DNA of 64,000 bases from Vibrio nigripulchritudo ATCC 27043 (GCF_000222685.1 NZ_AFWJ01000057.1:1-64000); one strand, 5' to 3'. Positions 1 through 8,369 are shown, counted from the stretch's first letter. Numbers and translations: made by a program. The notes: generated from the sequence alone by a model not told the origin.

Positions 1-21
1 AAAGCCACGATAAGTGGCTTT
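1..21. terminator. Hairpin terminator at the window edge
   Basis: Arms AAAGCCAC (1-8) and GTGGCTTT (14-21) enclose a 5-base loop. A T-rich tail follows on the plus strand, so it can end a plus-strand gene lying before the window, and it also sits just past the stop of the minus-strand DUF2057 gene. Confidence 0.7.
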
Positions 22-43
22 TGTTTTATCTGGAATTAAAATA

Positions 44-700
44 TTAATTCATATTTGAAATAGCCCAAGTTAGAAAAGCTTTTCTATCGTCTTGAGACGC
101 TTGATTAAACAGCTGCTGTAGCGTTTCCAAGTCGGTAGTCGTCGCCTTTTTTACAGAGACACTTTTCTTTTCTATTCTCGCTGAGTTAACTTCGACCGCT
201 TTACCTGCATAGGCAGCAATACTTGCTGGCTCCGAGCTTTCATTAAAGTTCTTCACTTCCTGAACCATGTCTGGCATGAAAGTAAAACCAACTTTAATTT
301 GTCCTGTTTTTAAAGACTTAAGATCACCATTTGAATCTTTAAGGTAAAATTTGGGATCTTTATTAAACCGTTCCCCCTGGCTTAATGTATTTATTCTTGG
401 GATAGTCAGAGCAATCTCACTATCAGAACTTGTAAAAGTTGCCACTAAAGGCTGAGACTTAAATTTAGTGTTTTTACTACCAGCTTCAGTTACAACTTTT
501 GCTACTCGAAACACAATCTGATTAGTCCCGTTAGGAATGGTTAATGTTTCTTTATAATCAAAGCCAAAACTTGAGTAACCAATATCCTCTCCGTTGACGA
601 TCATAAGCTGAACATCTTTAGGTATAGAAATCTCAACATCAGCTAGTGATGCAAATGGAACCAGTGCTGAAGTGAGCAATAGCTTATGACTTAATTTCAT
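44..700 (-). CDS. DUF2057 (UPF0319) family secreted protein
   Basis: 218 residues, the usual size for the YccT/UPF0319 family. The first 20 residues form a signal peptide (positive n-region, hydrophobic stretch, cut after ASLA), so the mature protein should be periplasmic or envelope-associated. A beta-rich body follows, with the family's N-terminal pattern of a valine-rich strand and a 'LxVNG' type turn near residue 35. A good ribosome binding site (GGGAGAG) precedes the ATG. The gene stands alone, divergent from cueR. The family's molecular role is not settled; the assignment rests on overall resemblance to family members I recall. Confidence 0.75.
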   Translation of the reverse strand: MKLSHKLLLTSALVPFASLADVEISIPKDVQLMIVNGEDIGYSSFGFDYKETLTIPNGTNQIVFRVAKVVTEAGSKNTKFKSQPLVATFTSSDSEIALTIPRINTLSQGERFNKDPKFYLKDSNGDLKSLKTGQIKVGFTFMPDMVQEVKNFNESSEPASIAAYAGKAVEVNSARIEKKSVSVKKATTTDLETLQQLFNQASQDDRKAFLTWAISNMN

Positions 701-808
701 AGTTCTCTCCCTGCAAAATGAGAAACAAGTCTACTATTCATTTTATTATTTGTTCCGCAAAGAAAGTATTAAATAATCTCTGCTTTGCGATCTTACGCTC
801 GTAGTAAT

Positions 809-836
809 TTGACGTTATATTAATAGCGGACATAAT
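809..836 (+). promoter_or_regulatory. Likely sigma-70 promoter of cueR
   Basis: TTGACG at 809-814 and CATAAT at 831-836 are 16 bases apart, each one mismatch from consensus. The start codon of cueR is at 853, so the leader would be very short. Confidence 0.5.
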
Positions 837-852
837 GTTGGATTGAATTATT

Positions 853-1248
853 ATGAATATTTCTAAAGTTGCAGAGTTGACCGGTCTCACCACCAAATCA
901 ATTCGATTTTATGAATCAAAGAAGATTACTTCTCCAGCACTTCGTAGTGCCAATGGATATCGGACTTATTCAGAAAAGCACATTGAAGAGTTGCAGCTTG
1001 TAGCGCGAGCGAGAGCTGCTGGGTTTAACCTAGATGAGTGTAAATCTTTGCTGGAACTCGCCTTCAATCCTTCTCGTACCAGTGCTGAAGTAAAACAAAA
1101 AACACGCGAGAAACTGGCGGAAGTTGAAGCCAAAATTTCAGATCTGACTTTAATGAAATCTCAGTTAGAAGCTTGGATTGAAGAATGCCCAGGGGATGAA
1201 GGGCAAGAATGCCCCATTATCGATAATTTGTGCGGACATAAAAAATAG
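853..1248 (+). CDS. cueR: MerR-family copper-responsive regulator CueR
   Basis: 131 residues. An N-terminal MerR winged helix (residues 1-70, with the typical 'IRFYE' segment) is followed by a long dimerisation helix and a metal loop with Cys112 and Cys120 in 'ECPGDEGQEC', the same numbering as the Cu(I) ligands of E. coli CueR. In the family, Cu(I) binding twists target promoters with long spacers to activate copper export genes; no copA or other target lies in this window. It sits at the head of the ybb-type gene string, as in E. coli. The ORF ends inside a bidirectional terminator shared with nfeD. Confidence 0.93.
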   Translation: MNISKVAELTGLTTKSIRFYESKKITSPALRSANGYRTYSEKHIEELQLVARARAAGFNLDECKSLLELAFNPSRTSAEVKQKTREKLAEVEAKISDLTLMKSQLEAWIEECPGDEGQECPIIDNLCGHKK

Positions 1249-1269
1249 GCTCATTAAGAGCCTATTTTT
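1241..1269. terminator. Bidirectional terminator between cueR and nfeD
   Basis: Perfect 12-base arms AAAAATAGGCTC (1241-1252) and GAGCCTATTTTT (1258-1269) with a 5-base loop. T runs on both strands let it serve both converging genes; the cueR stop codon lies within it. Confidence 0.9.
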
Positions 1270-1283
1270 AGTTTGAATCCATC

Positions 1284-1736
1284 TTAATCCACAGCTTCGA
1301 TGGTGAGGATGATGCCGTTTACTGAAGTGACTTTTACCGTGGTTCCTGCGGTGAGTGCTTTTTCGCTGATGGCAGACCAGGTTGTATCACCAACTCGAAT
1401 TCGACATCTCCCTGCCTGAATATCCTCTTCGAGTCGAGTAATTTGACCGACAAGCTGTTTGTCTTTCTGGTTTAGGTCGGTGGCTTTGTCGTCTAGCACG
1501 TCTTTTTTGTGCTGATACCGCCACCAAAGCCAGGTAGTGACTAGAGAGAAAACCGCAAAGCAGACCCATTGTAACTCCCAGCTCATTGGCAGAAGGAGTT
1601 TTACGATACCCACTAAAATGGCGGAAATGCCAATCCACAGTAGATACCCTGCGGTGCCTAATAGCTCGCCGCATAAAAGCACCAGCCCAAGGGCTATCCA
1701 GTGCCAGTGATTCATTTGGTCAAGCAGTTCAAACAT
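1284..1736 (-). CDS. NfeD-family membrane protein (YbbJ)
   Basis: 150 residues from the ATG at 1736. Two to three hydrophobic helices occupy residues 10-70 and a soluble C-terminal OB-fold domain (about 85-150) follows, the NfeD1b short form. NfeD proteins pair with SPFH/stomatin proteins, and here the SPFH gene qmcA lies directly upstream with one base between its stop and this ATG, so translation is probably coupled. An upstream in-frame start would overlap qmcA and was not chosen. Presumed role: inner-membrane partner of QmcA in a stomatin-type membrane microdomain complex (family inference). Confidence 0.88.
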   Translation of the reverse strand: MFELLDQMNHWHWIALGLVLLCGELLGTAGYLLWIGISAILVGIVKLLLPMSWELQWVCFAVFSLVTTWLWWRYQHKKDVLDDKATDLNQKDKQLVGQITRLEEDIQAGRCRIRVGDTTWSAISEKALTAGTTVKVTSVNGIILTIEAVD

Positions 1737-1737
1737 A

Positions 1738-2655
1738 TTACTTCTCTTTCGATTCTTTAAACATTTCGGCAATGCCAGCGACTGAGCCCATTAGACCTGT
1801 TGCTTCAAGTGGCAGCATGATTATCTTACCGTTTTCTGCCTGTCCAATCGACTTGATCGCTTCGGTATAACCTTGCGCGATAAAGTAGTTAACGGCTTGC
1901 ATGTCACCTTGAGCAATGGCATTAGATACCATCTCTGTTGCTCGAGCTTCCGCTTCCGCCGCGCGTTCCCTTGCTTCTGCCTGAAGAATGGCCGCTTGTT
2001 TGTCACCTTCCGCTTTTAAAATTTCAGCTTGTTTCTGACCTTCAGCTCGTAGGATCTCCGCTTGACGAACGCCTTCTGCCTCTAGCACTTCTGCACGCTT
2101 ATTACGCTCTGCTTTCATTTGGGCATTCATCGCCGCAGTAAGATCTGAAGGAGGCTGCACATCTTTAATTTCGATACGGGTGACTTTAACTCCCCAAGGG
2201 TTAGTTGCTTCATCAACGATAGACAATAAACGCGTATTGATCATGTCACGTTGGCTGAGCATTTCATCAAGTTCAAGAGAGCCCAAAACAGTACGAATAT
2301 TTGTCAGGGTTAGGTTTCGGATTGCGTGTTCCAGATCGTTCACTTCATACGCGGCTTTTGCCGCATCGACAACCTGCACAAAACAGACAGCGTCTATGGT
2401 GACGTTTGCGTTGTCTTTAGAAATGACTTCCTGTGCTGGAATATCCAGAACGCGTTCCATCATATTCACTCTGTGACCGATGGAATCAATGAAAGGGATA
2501 ATGAGGTTTAAGCCTGGCTTAAGCGTTTGGGTATAGCGTCCAAAACGCTCTACTGTCCAATTGTTGCCCTGAGGAACGGTTTTAACGCCTGCAACGATAA
2601 ATATGATGGCGACAAAAAGCAGTACGCCAATGGTGATGAGCATGTCGAGTTCCAT
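1738..2655 (-). CDS. qmcA: SPFH/band-7 (stomatin-like) protein QmcA
   Basis: 305 residues: one N-terminal membrane helix (about 4-22), an SPFH domain (about 24-190), then an alanine/glutamate-rich coiled coil with repeated 'AEGxxQAxILxAEG' units (about 190-240), and a hydrophobic tail. This matches YbbK/QmcA, an inner-membrane stomatin homologue functionally linked to FtsH/HflKC in E. coli. A clear AAGGAT site precedes the ATG. It forms a two-gene operon with nfeD. E. coli carries fetAB (ybbLM) on the next stretch; those genes are absent here. Confidence 0.9.
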   Translation of the reverse strand: MELDMLITIGVLLFVAIIFIVAGVKTVPQGNNWTVERFGRYTQTLKPGLNLIIPFIDSIGHRVNMMERVLDIPAQEVISKDNANVTIDAVCFVQVVDAAKAAYEVNDLEHAIRNLTLTNIRTVLGSLELDEMLSQRDMINTRLLSIVDEATNPWGVKVTRIEIKDVQPPSDLTAAMNAQMKAERNKRAEVLEAEGVRQAEILRAEGQKQAEILKAEGDKQAAILQAEARERAAEAEARATEMVSNAIAQGDMQAVNYFIAQGYTEAIKSIGQAENGKIIMLPLEATGLMGSVAGIAEMFKESKEK

Positions 2656-2768
2656 GACTGTATCCTTAATGCATATTGGAGACTTCAGGATACAAGGAAC
2701 TTCGTTAACAGGGTACTTAATTTATGAAAACGTGAGAGTTTTTGCGTTACGCTTTGCACATATAAAAA

Positions 2769-2786
2769 GCAGCCCGTTTGGGCTGC
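2769..2786 (-). terminator. Terminator downstream of cnoX
   Basis: GCAGCCC (2769-2775) and GGGCTGC (2780-2786) with a 4-base loop. Read on the minus strand it is followed by TTTTTAT, so it ends the cnoX transcript before qmcA. Confidence 0.8.
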
Positions 2787-2803
2787 CTTTGATGAGAAAA
2801 GGT

Positions 2804-3658
2804 TTAGTAAAGAAGAGAGTAAAGTTTACGGCGGTACTGACCCGCAAGTGCATGACCTTGCCCAAGAGCAGAAAGAATATCCATGAAGGATTTCTTCAAA
2901 TCGCCATCAAGTGCATTCAAATCTTTTGATAAGAATTGCCACATGAGTTCAAGGGCTTCTTCATCTCTCCCCACCTGGTGATATTGAAGAGCCAAGTCAC
3001 TGGCGAACTGAATATTCTCTGGCTCGCTTTGAAACTGAGCTTCCAAAGCTTGAATTTCAGGGCTATCGGCTGCCTGCTTATGAAGGTCAAGTTTGGCTAC
3101 CAGACTTTTGTAGTAGTTATCCTGATATTCTAAAGGAATAGCGGAAAGGAGTTGCTCAGCAGTTTCAAATTGATTGGTTTCAAGCAAACAGTCTACGGTT
3201 ACTAGTTTAACGTCACCGCGTTGTTTGAATTCCTCCGACAGTGTCGAAATTTCTGCAAGCGCTTCGGTGAATTGTTGAGCTTGAAGTTTTTCCTGAATGG
3301 ATTTGAGCGCCAGTTCATCCTGACTTGGAAGGTGCTTTTCAAGCATAGACTTGATGGCTTCAATAGGTTGAGGACCACCCAAACCGTCGGTAGGCTGACC
3401 ATTCACGAACAATGCAATCGTTGGTAGCGCCTGGACACCAAATTGACTCGCGATCATTTGCTGCTCTTCACAGTTGATGGTCGCCAGAGTGAATGCGCCT
3501 TGATACTGTGAAGCGAGTGTCCTCAACTCCGGAATGATTTGCACACTTTCCTGGCTCATTGGAGCCCAAAAATGGATCAGTACTGGAGTCTGCGCAGAGC
3601 CCTCAAGCACTTGACGAAAGTTCTGTTCATTGATTTCAACGGTAAATTCAGACGACAT
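2804..3658 (-). CDS. cnoX: CnoX/YbbN thioredoxin-fold chaperedoxin with TPRs
   Basis: 284 residues, same length as E. coli CnoX. A thioredoxin fold (1-110) precedes TPR-like helices (115-284), ending 'YRRKLYSLLY' like the E. coli protein. In the family it protects substrates from overoxidation and hands them to GroEL or DnaK. The active-site position reads SQES (35-38): both thioredoxin cysteines are absent, whereas E. coli keeps SQHC. Cys63, the residue tied to redox protection in E. coli, is present in 'TINCEEQQM'. The AAGGAAAG ribosome site fits the chosen start. It stands between ybbO and qmcA as in the E. coli order. Confidence 0.92.
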   Translation of the reverse strand: MSSEFTVEINEQNFRQVLEGSAQTPVLIHFWAPMSQESVQIIPELRTLASQYQGAFTLATINCEEQQMIASQFGVQALPTIALFVNGQPTDGLGGPQPIEAIKSMLEKHLPSQDELALKSIQEKLQAQQFTEALAEISTLSEEFKQRGDVKLVTVDCLLETNQFETAEQLLSAIPLEYQDNYYKSLVAKLDLHKQAADSPEIQALEAQFQSEPENIQFASDLALQYHQVGRDEEALELMWQFLSKDLNALDGDLKKSFMDILSALGQGHALAGQYRRKLYSLLY

Positions 3659-3722
3659 GGTCTTTCCTTATAAATGAGCACTGTCTATTAGGTAAGGGTA
3701 AACGAGAGAGAAATCAAGGGGA

Positions 3723-3743
3723 AATGCCACACAAGGTGGCATT
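3723..3743 (-). terminator. Hairpin after the small ORF
   Basis: Arms AATGCCAC (3723-3730) and GTGGCATT (3736-3743) with a 5-base loop. On the minus strand it lies 27 bases past the stop of the 20-codon ORF and 60 bases before cnoX. The tail is not a clean T run, so termination may be partial. Confidence 0.5.
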
Positions 3744-3770
3744 CGTGTGAAAGCAAGCAAAGGTGTAAAG

Positions 3771-3833
3771 TCACAGAATTAGAATAATAAGCGCTACGCC
3801 TAAGCTCAGCCAGTTTAGCTGGTTTAGTGTCAT
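3771..3833 (-). CDS. Putative 20-residue hydrophobic small protein
   Basis: An ATG at 3833 starts a 20-codon ORF ending in TGA at 3771. The peptide begins MTLNQLNWLSLG and ends VALIILIL, so its C-terminal half is one short hydrophobic stretch that could sit in the membrane. Support: a GAGGA ribosome site five bases before the ATG, and a hairpin soon after the stop. I do not recognise it. It lies between cnoX and ybbO on the same strand. It could be a small membrane protein, a leader peptide, a type I toxin-like peptide, or chance. No function is claimed. Confidence 0.45.
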   Translation of the reverse strand: MTLNQLNWLSLGVALIILIL

Positions 3834-3980
3834 TGTTTCCTCAACAGGTAACGCAGGGGCAAGTAAAAACAGGAATGTTTTCCAGCCTCAAGTGTATTGG
3901 AGGTTTGTTAACTTTTTATGACACTCATACGGCTTATTTATGAAGATTGACTCATAGCAATAGCTTGAGAGCTTTCTAGC

Positions 3981-4808
3981 CTAAGCCGCTTTGGACAAGA
4001 TCTTGTCTAGCCATGTTGTCGGTAATATGCGTTTGAATACAGCAAAAACTTTGGTTGGTGTAGTGACTCGATAGCGAATCTTGGGTTTGTTGGCTTCTAT
4101 CGCATGGATAAGCGGGGAAACCATAGATTCAGGAGGAAGAGTGAAAGCGTTACCTGACTTATCGTTGCCCAGTCGCTGAAGCTGCAGCTCGTATTCGGAG
4201 CGATGAACACTGGACTCTACGTTGATCCATTTTTGAAAATGTTTGAGTGCGTTGGCTCTGAACTGGGTTTCGATAGGTCCCGGTTCAATCAAAGAAATAT
4301 GTATTCCGCTGTTCGCCAGTTCAAGTCTGATCGTGTCCGTCCACCCTTCGAGTGCAAACTTCGAAGCATTGTAGGCACCGCGGTATTTCATCGCTGCAAA
4401 ACCCAATACAGAACTGTTTTGAATGATGCGACCATAGCCTTGCGCTCTCATCATAGGAAGGACCTGCTTCACCAGTTCATGCCAGCCAAATACATTGGTC
4501 TCAAACTGTTCTCTCAGAGCGTCGGTAGGCAAGTCTTCAAGCGCACCAGCTTGTCCGTAAGCGCCGTTATTAAACAGGGCATCCAGTTTTCCATCGGTAA
4601 TGGCTAACGCTTCCTCCAGTCCGCTCGTGATGCTGTCGGTGTCACTGACATCCAGCAATACACAATTCAGTCCTTCTGAACGAAGTCGAGCTACGTCTTC
4701 TTCGCGTCGGCAAGAGGCGACGACCAGATAGCCTTTCTTATGTAGTTCGTGAGCACATACGTAGCCAATACCTGTCGAACAGCCCGTAATCAGAATGGAC
4801 TTTGTCAT
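3981..4808 (-). CDS. ybbO: Short-chain dehydrogenase YbbO
   Basis: 275 residues, a classical SDR: TGCSTGIG cofactor loop (8-15), NNGAYG motif (about 81-86), a catalytic Ser and YNASK (about 145-150), then a longer C-terminal tail ending 'TWLDKILSKAA', close to the tail of E. coli YbbO ('RVMDKILQG'). E. coli YbbO is an NADP(+)-dependent aldehyde reductase. Good AGGGAAAA ribosome site. It lies 45 bases downstream of yfcH, probably co-transcribed, and upstream of cnoX, as in E. coli. Confidence 0.85.
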   Translation of the reverse strand: MTKSILITGCSTGIGYVCAHELHKKGYLVVASCRREEDVARLRSEGLNCVLLDVSDTDSITSGLEEALAITDGKLDALFNNGAYGQAGALEDLPTDALREQFETNVFGWHELVKQVLPMMRAQGYGRIIQNSSVLGFAAMKYRGAYNASKFALEGWTDTIRLELANSGIHISLIEPGPIETQFRANALKHFQKWINVESSVHRSEYELQLQRLGNDKSGNAFTLPPESMVSPLIHAIEANKPKIRYRVTTPTKVFAVFKRILPTTWLDKILSKAA

Positions 4809-4853
4809 GAATTTTCCCTGTAAAAACCTAAAGTTCGGGCAGTGTAACAGACC

Positions 4854-5768
4854 CTAATCCTGATGCTGAAGAATGTTTTTAAGCGCGGGCTCCAGCCGGG
4901 AAAAAGTGAAATTGAATCCAAGCTCGGTCAGGTGCTTTGGTTTGGCTCGAATGCTATCGAACAAAAGGGAAGACGCTTCGCCAAGTGCTGCTTGCATTAC
5001 CCATTTTGGTGTGAATAAAACGTGCGGGCGGTTAAGCACCTTGGCGAGTGTTTTGCTGAACATCTGATTTTGAACGGGATGAGGAGCACATAGATTGAAC
5101 GCCCCTCGGGCGTGTTCAGTCTCCAACAGGTACATAATGGCTCTTACCATGTCCTGAAGATGTATCCAGGGCATGTATTGTTTACCACTGCCTATTGGAC
5201 CGCCTAACCCCAGCTTGTAAGGAGGCAACATTTTTCCAAGGGCACCGCCATGAGATCCTAATACGATCCCCGTTCGAAGAATACAGACTCGTGTAAGGTC
5301 AGAATCGGCTCTTTTAGCGATGGCTTCCCACTGAGCGCAAACTTGATGAGCGAACTGCTCCTGGTGGACGTGAAGGTTTTCATCAAAAGGGTGGGCTTGC
5401 TGATCGCCATAGTAACCGACAGCGGAACCGCTAATAAACACGTTTGGTGGCTGAGTGCTGGCGTGAATAAGTGAAACGATCTGCTCGGTTACGTTCCAGC
5501 GGCTGTCGCAGATAATTCGTTTCTGATCATCTGTCCAGCGTTTGTCGGCAATAGGTTCACCGGCGAGATTAATCACTGCATCGAAATCATTGAGTTCAGA
5601 AAAAGAATCCAGTGAGGTGATGTACTCGATGTTACCGAAATCGGCATGGGTCAATGTGTTTCTGGCGGAATTTTCGCAACGAGTGAGAATAACAAGTTGA
5701 TTACCAGCTAAGTGTTTAACGAGTTCCTTTCCAATAAAACCGGTTCCTCCGGTTAACAACACTTTCAT
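4854..5768 (-). CDS. TIGR01777-type NAD-dependent epimerase (YfcH-like)
   Basis: 304 residues from the ATG at 5768. That start was chosen because a GAGGAAT ribosome site lies between it and an earlier in-frame ATG at 5780. An extended-SDR Rossmann motif GGTGFIG opens the protein, followed by 'NLAGEPIADKRW' (about 70-81), 'ISGSAVGYYG' with the catalytic tyrosine, and a C-terminal DUF1731-like end. These are hallmarks of the YfcH/SDR39U1 family, whose substrate is unknown. Upstream DNA (5781-5947) separates it from the divergent DUF1538 operon. Confidence 0.85.
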   Translation of the reverse strand: MKVLLTGGTGFIGKELVKHLAGNQLVILTRCENSARNTLTHADFGNIEYITSLDSFSELNDFDAVINLAGEPIADKRWTDDQKRIICDSRWNVTEQIVSLIHASTQPPNVFISGSAVGYYGDQQAHPFDENLHVHQEQFAHQVCAQWEAIAKRADSDLTRVCILRTGIVLGSHGGALGKMLPPYKLGLGGPIGSGKQYMPWIHLQDMVRAIMYLLETEHARGAFNLCAPHPVQNQMFSKTLAKVLNRPHVLFTPKWVMQAALGEASSLLFDSIRAKPKHLTELGFNFTFSRLEPALKNILQHQD

Positions 5769-5947
5769 ATTATTCCTCATTGTCTTTTACCGTTGTTCAT
5801 TATAGACGTTGGAGGTCGAGTTAGATCAGAGTGAAAGACTGAGTGGTCACGACCTGGGCAATTCGGATTATCGAGCAATACGTTGACAACAAATTTGTAA
5901 AATAATTCCCCCCAAGAATTGAACGATAGCGCTATTGTCACATTTTC

Positions 5948-5976
5948 TTACAACTTTATGTGCCATGCTGTATATA
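5948..5976 (+). promoter_or_regulatory. Likely promoter of the DUF1538 operon, with palindromes upstream
   Basis: TTACAA at 5948-5953 and TATATA at 5971-5976 are 17 bases apart. A 10-base perfect palindrome ATAGCGCTAT (5926-5935) and another, ACAAATTTGT (5889-5898), lie just upstream and could be operator sites. The leader to umpA is about 120 bases. The gap 5769-6102 holds no other feature I could support. Confidence 0.5.
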
Positions 5977-6102
5977 TAAGCGATTGATGAACATGAAGCG
6001 TCGCTTGGGTATGTCGTTCATTGAACAGGAAAAACAATAAAAGCGCTTAATAGCGAGTTCCATAGAGCGACTCATTGCTGACCAGAAATCACAGGGGGTG
6101 GA

Positions 6103-6837
6103 ATGTCAGCCATTCTTGCGCTAGCTAAGTCTATGCTTTCCAGCTTTAGAGATCTTATGCCGATAATACTGGTTATCGGATTCTTTCAGCTTGTTGTTCT
6201 ACAAGAACCTCTTCCTAACTTACTCTCCATTCTTTTTGGCTTACTCCTTGTTGTTCTGGGTCTTACTTTTTTCATTTTTGGACTTGAAATGGGTTTGTTT
6301 CCTATCGGCGAATCCATGGCACAAGCCTTTGCCAGAAAGGGGAGTGTCGTCTGGCTCATTATTTTTGCTTTTAGCTTAGGGTTTGGTACTACCATCGCAG
6401 AGCCCGCGTTAACGGCAGTCGCACAGGAAGCCTCAGAAGTCGCAGCGGAAGGGGGAGTCATCGACCATACCGAAGAAGCAATGGAAAGCTACGCCGATGG
6501 CTTGAGATTAACCGTTGCTCTGTCTGTTGGAGTGGCGATTGTGATTGGTGTGATCCGAATTTTAAAAGGATGGCCGATTCACATCATGATTATTGGTGGC
6601 TATCTGGGGATCGTGATACTGACTGGGTTCGCCCCAGATACCATTATCGGTATTGCTTATGATTCGGGTGGCGTTACAACCTCGACCATTACGGTGCCTC
6701 TGGTTACGGCTCTGGGGGTTGGGCTTGCTTCAGCGATTAAAGGACGAAATCCAATGATTGATGGTTTCGGTCTGATCGCATTTGCCTCGTTGTTGCCAAT
6801 GATGTTTGTGATGATCTACGGGATGGTGCTGTCATGA
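6103..6837 (+). CDS. DUF1538 membrane protein, UmpA-like
   Basis: 244 residues with about six to seven membrane helices. Family motifs visible are '[14 protein letters not shown]' (60-73), '[14 protein letters not shown]' (94-107) and DSGGVTTST (187-195), followed by '[17 protein letters not shown]'. The next gene carries the same motifs, so the two are paralogues that probably form a heteromeric transporter. As I recall, a DUF1538 pair called UmpAB from Halomonas was reported as a two-component Na+(Li+,K+)/H+ antiporter; the assignment here is by family. A strong GGGGGTGGA site precedes the ATG. First gene of a four-gene operon; its stop overlaps the next ATG by four bases. Confidence 0.82.
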   Translation: MSAILALAKSMLSSFRDLMPIILVIGFFQLVVLQEPLPNLLSILFGLLLVVLGLTFFIFGLEMGLFPIGESMAQAFARKGSVVWLIIFAFSLGFGTTIAEPALTAVAQEASEVAAEGGVIDHTEEAMESYADGLRLTVALSVGVAIVIGVIRILKGWPIHIMIIGGYLGIVILTGFAPDTIIGIAYDSGGVTTSTITVPLVTALGVGLASAIKGRNPMIDGFGLIAFASLLPMMFVMIYGMVLS

Positions 6838-7628
6838 TTAGCCCGTCTCTTTTTATTGATACCTTTGTTGGAACGGTTCGTGACGTGATTCCAATCGCGT
6901 CGATTATCTTTGGTTTTCAGTTTGCGGTGTTGCGTAAGCCAATCGTTAATTTGGGGAAAGTGGTTCTTGGATTTGTGTATGTTCTGCTCGGTTTATCGCT
7001 TTTCCTTATAGGTCTGGAACTGGCACTGTTTCCCCTTGGTGAAACCATGGCAACGCAGCTGACAGAGCCTGAATTTCTGCAAGAATTTAAAATATCGCTC
7101 GGTCAGTCTCTGGAATGGATAGATTATTACTGGGTGTATTTGTTTGCCTTCTTTATCGGCTTCAGTACCACAGTGGCGGAACCGTCACTGATTGCCGTTG
7201 CGATTAAAGCGAACCAGGTGTCTGGCGGTTCAATCAGCGTCAATGGATTGCGATTTGCAGTCGCACTTGGTGTTGCCGTGGGCATCTCACTTGGTAGTTA
7301 TCGCATCGTGGTCGGAGACCCTATCCATTATTACATCATCAGCGGTTACATCGTGGTGGTGATTCAAACCTTTTTTGCTCCCAAACTCATTGTGCCTCTG
7401 GCGTACGATTCCGGTGGTGTAACGACCTCAACCGTTACCGTTCCGTTAGTCACGGCTCTGGGGTTGGGATTGGCTTCCACAGTACCGGGGAGAAACCCGG
7501 TTATCGATGGCTTTGGACTGATCGCGTTCGCCAGTTTATTTCCAATGATTTCCGTCATGGGTTACGCACAGCTAACTCAATGGCTGAACCAGCGATCTTC
7601 GTCAAAGGAGAAAGAAAATGCGCTTTAA
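6834..7628 (+). CDS. DUF1538 membrane protein, UmpB-like
   Basis: 264 residues, paralogous to the preceding gene: '[14 protein letters not shown]', '[14 protein letters not shown]' and DSGGVTTST (192-200) recur in the same order and spacing. Compared with UmpA it has an extra soluble or re-entrant loop at about 75-100. Probable partner subunit of a cation/proton antiporter in the inner membrane. Coupling is tight: a 4-base overlap with umpA and an 11-base overlap with the PII-like gene, whose ribosome site (AAAGGAGAAAG) lies inside this gene. Confidence 0.82.
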   Translation: MISPSLFIDTFVGTVRDVIPIASIIFGFQFAVLRKPIVNLGKVVLGFVYVLLGLSLFLIGLELALFPLGETMATQLTEPEFLQEFKISLGQSLEWIDYYWVYLFAFFIGFSTTVAEPSLIAVAIKANQVSGGSISVNGLRFAVALGVAVGISLGSYRIVVGDPIHYYIISGYIVVVIQTFFAPKLIVPLAYDSGGVTTSTVTVPLVTALGLGLASTVPGRNPVIDGFGLIAFASLFPMISVMGYAQLTQWLNQRSSSKEKENAL

Positions 7629-7968
7629 ACTCATCATTGCTTTTGTTGAAGAAAGTAAAACGGATTTGGTTCTGGATGCCGCACGCAGTGCCGGGGCAAC
7701 CGGAGCGACAGTAATCAACCACGCTCGTGGAGAAGGTCTCAATAAGAAAACAACCTTCTTAGGGCTGACGCTAGAAGTTCAGAAAGACGTATTGCTGTTT
7801 GTGGTAGAAGAGCATCTTTCTCGCCATATTCTCGAAAAAATTGGTGAGGTAGGCGAATTTGATGAAGCATCAGGGCAGGGAATTGCGGTGCAAATTGATG
7901 TAGAAGACGCCGTGGGCGTAGCCCATCAAGTTGAAACTTTAACCAGAGTAGTAGAAGAAAAATTATGA
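7618..7968 (+). CDS. PII-like signalling protein linked to DUF1538 transporter
   Basis: 116 residues with the ferredoxin-like PII fold pattern: an N-terminal '[19 protein letters not shown]', a middle 'TGATVINHARGEG', and 'EVGEFDEASGQGIAVQIDVEDAVGV' type C-terminal half (quoted in parts). The region matching the T-loop is short and lacks the uridylylated tyrosine of GlnB/GlnK, so it is not a canonical nitrogen PII. PII-like proteins next to transporters usually bind adenine nucleotides and gate or sense transport; that role is inferred from position. Shares its last four bases with the CBS gene. Confidence 0.78.
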   Translation: MRFKLIIAFVEESKTDLVLDAARSAGATGATVINHARGEGLNKKTTFLGLTLEVQKDVLLFVVEEHLSRHILEKIGEVGEFDEASGQGIAVQIDVEDAVGVAHQVETLTRVVEEKL

Positions 7969-8369
7969 GTATGCAGATGATGATACAGGTCAGAAATGTC
8001 ATGTCAGACTCCTACGTAATTGTCGATGGTCTGACAACCGTTCAGGAAGCCATTCATTTGGCAAAAGAGCATCAGGTGAAAGCATTGCTGGTGGACAAAC
8101 GTTATGAAGACGACGAATACGGCATTGTGCTTATGAATGATATTGCCAAAAGAGTACTGGCGCAGAACCGTTCTCCAGAGCGAACCAATATCTATGAAAT
8201 CATGACCAAGCCCGCGCTTTCTGTGCAGCCCAATATGAACGTTAAATATTGTGCTCGACTGTTTGAGCGTTTCGGCATCAGCCGTGCCCCAGTGGTTGAG
8301 GACGGTAAAGTCATCGGCATGGTGAGTTACAACAACATAGTCATCAATGGCATGGCAAAAGACGTTTGA
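7965..8369 (+). CDS. CBS-domain protein of the DUF1538 operon
   Basis: 134 residues made almost wholly of a tandem CBS pair: first repeat about 10-65 ('VRNVMSDSYVIVDGLTTV'), second about 75-134 ('EIMTKPALSVQPNMNV ... APVVEDGKVIGMVS'). No catalytic domain is fused. CBS pairs usually bind AMP, ATP or similar ligands, so with the PII-like protein it is a plausible energy-state sensor for the transporter. The ATGA overlap with the upstream gene indicates co-translation. Last gene of the operon; 104 bases with no clear feature separate it from yfcE. Confidence 0.82.
   Translation: MSMQMMIQVRNVMSDSYVIVDGLTTVQEAIHLAKEHQVKALLVDKRYEDDEYGIVLMNDIAKRVLAQNRSPERTNIYEIMTKPALSVQPNMNVKYCARLFERFGISRAPVVEDGKVIGMVSYNNIVINGMAKDV

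Noticed and set aside
1737-1772. Longer NfeD start overlapping qmcA
   Set aside because: The ATG at 1736 fits the TAA-T-ATG coupling and family length.
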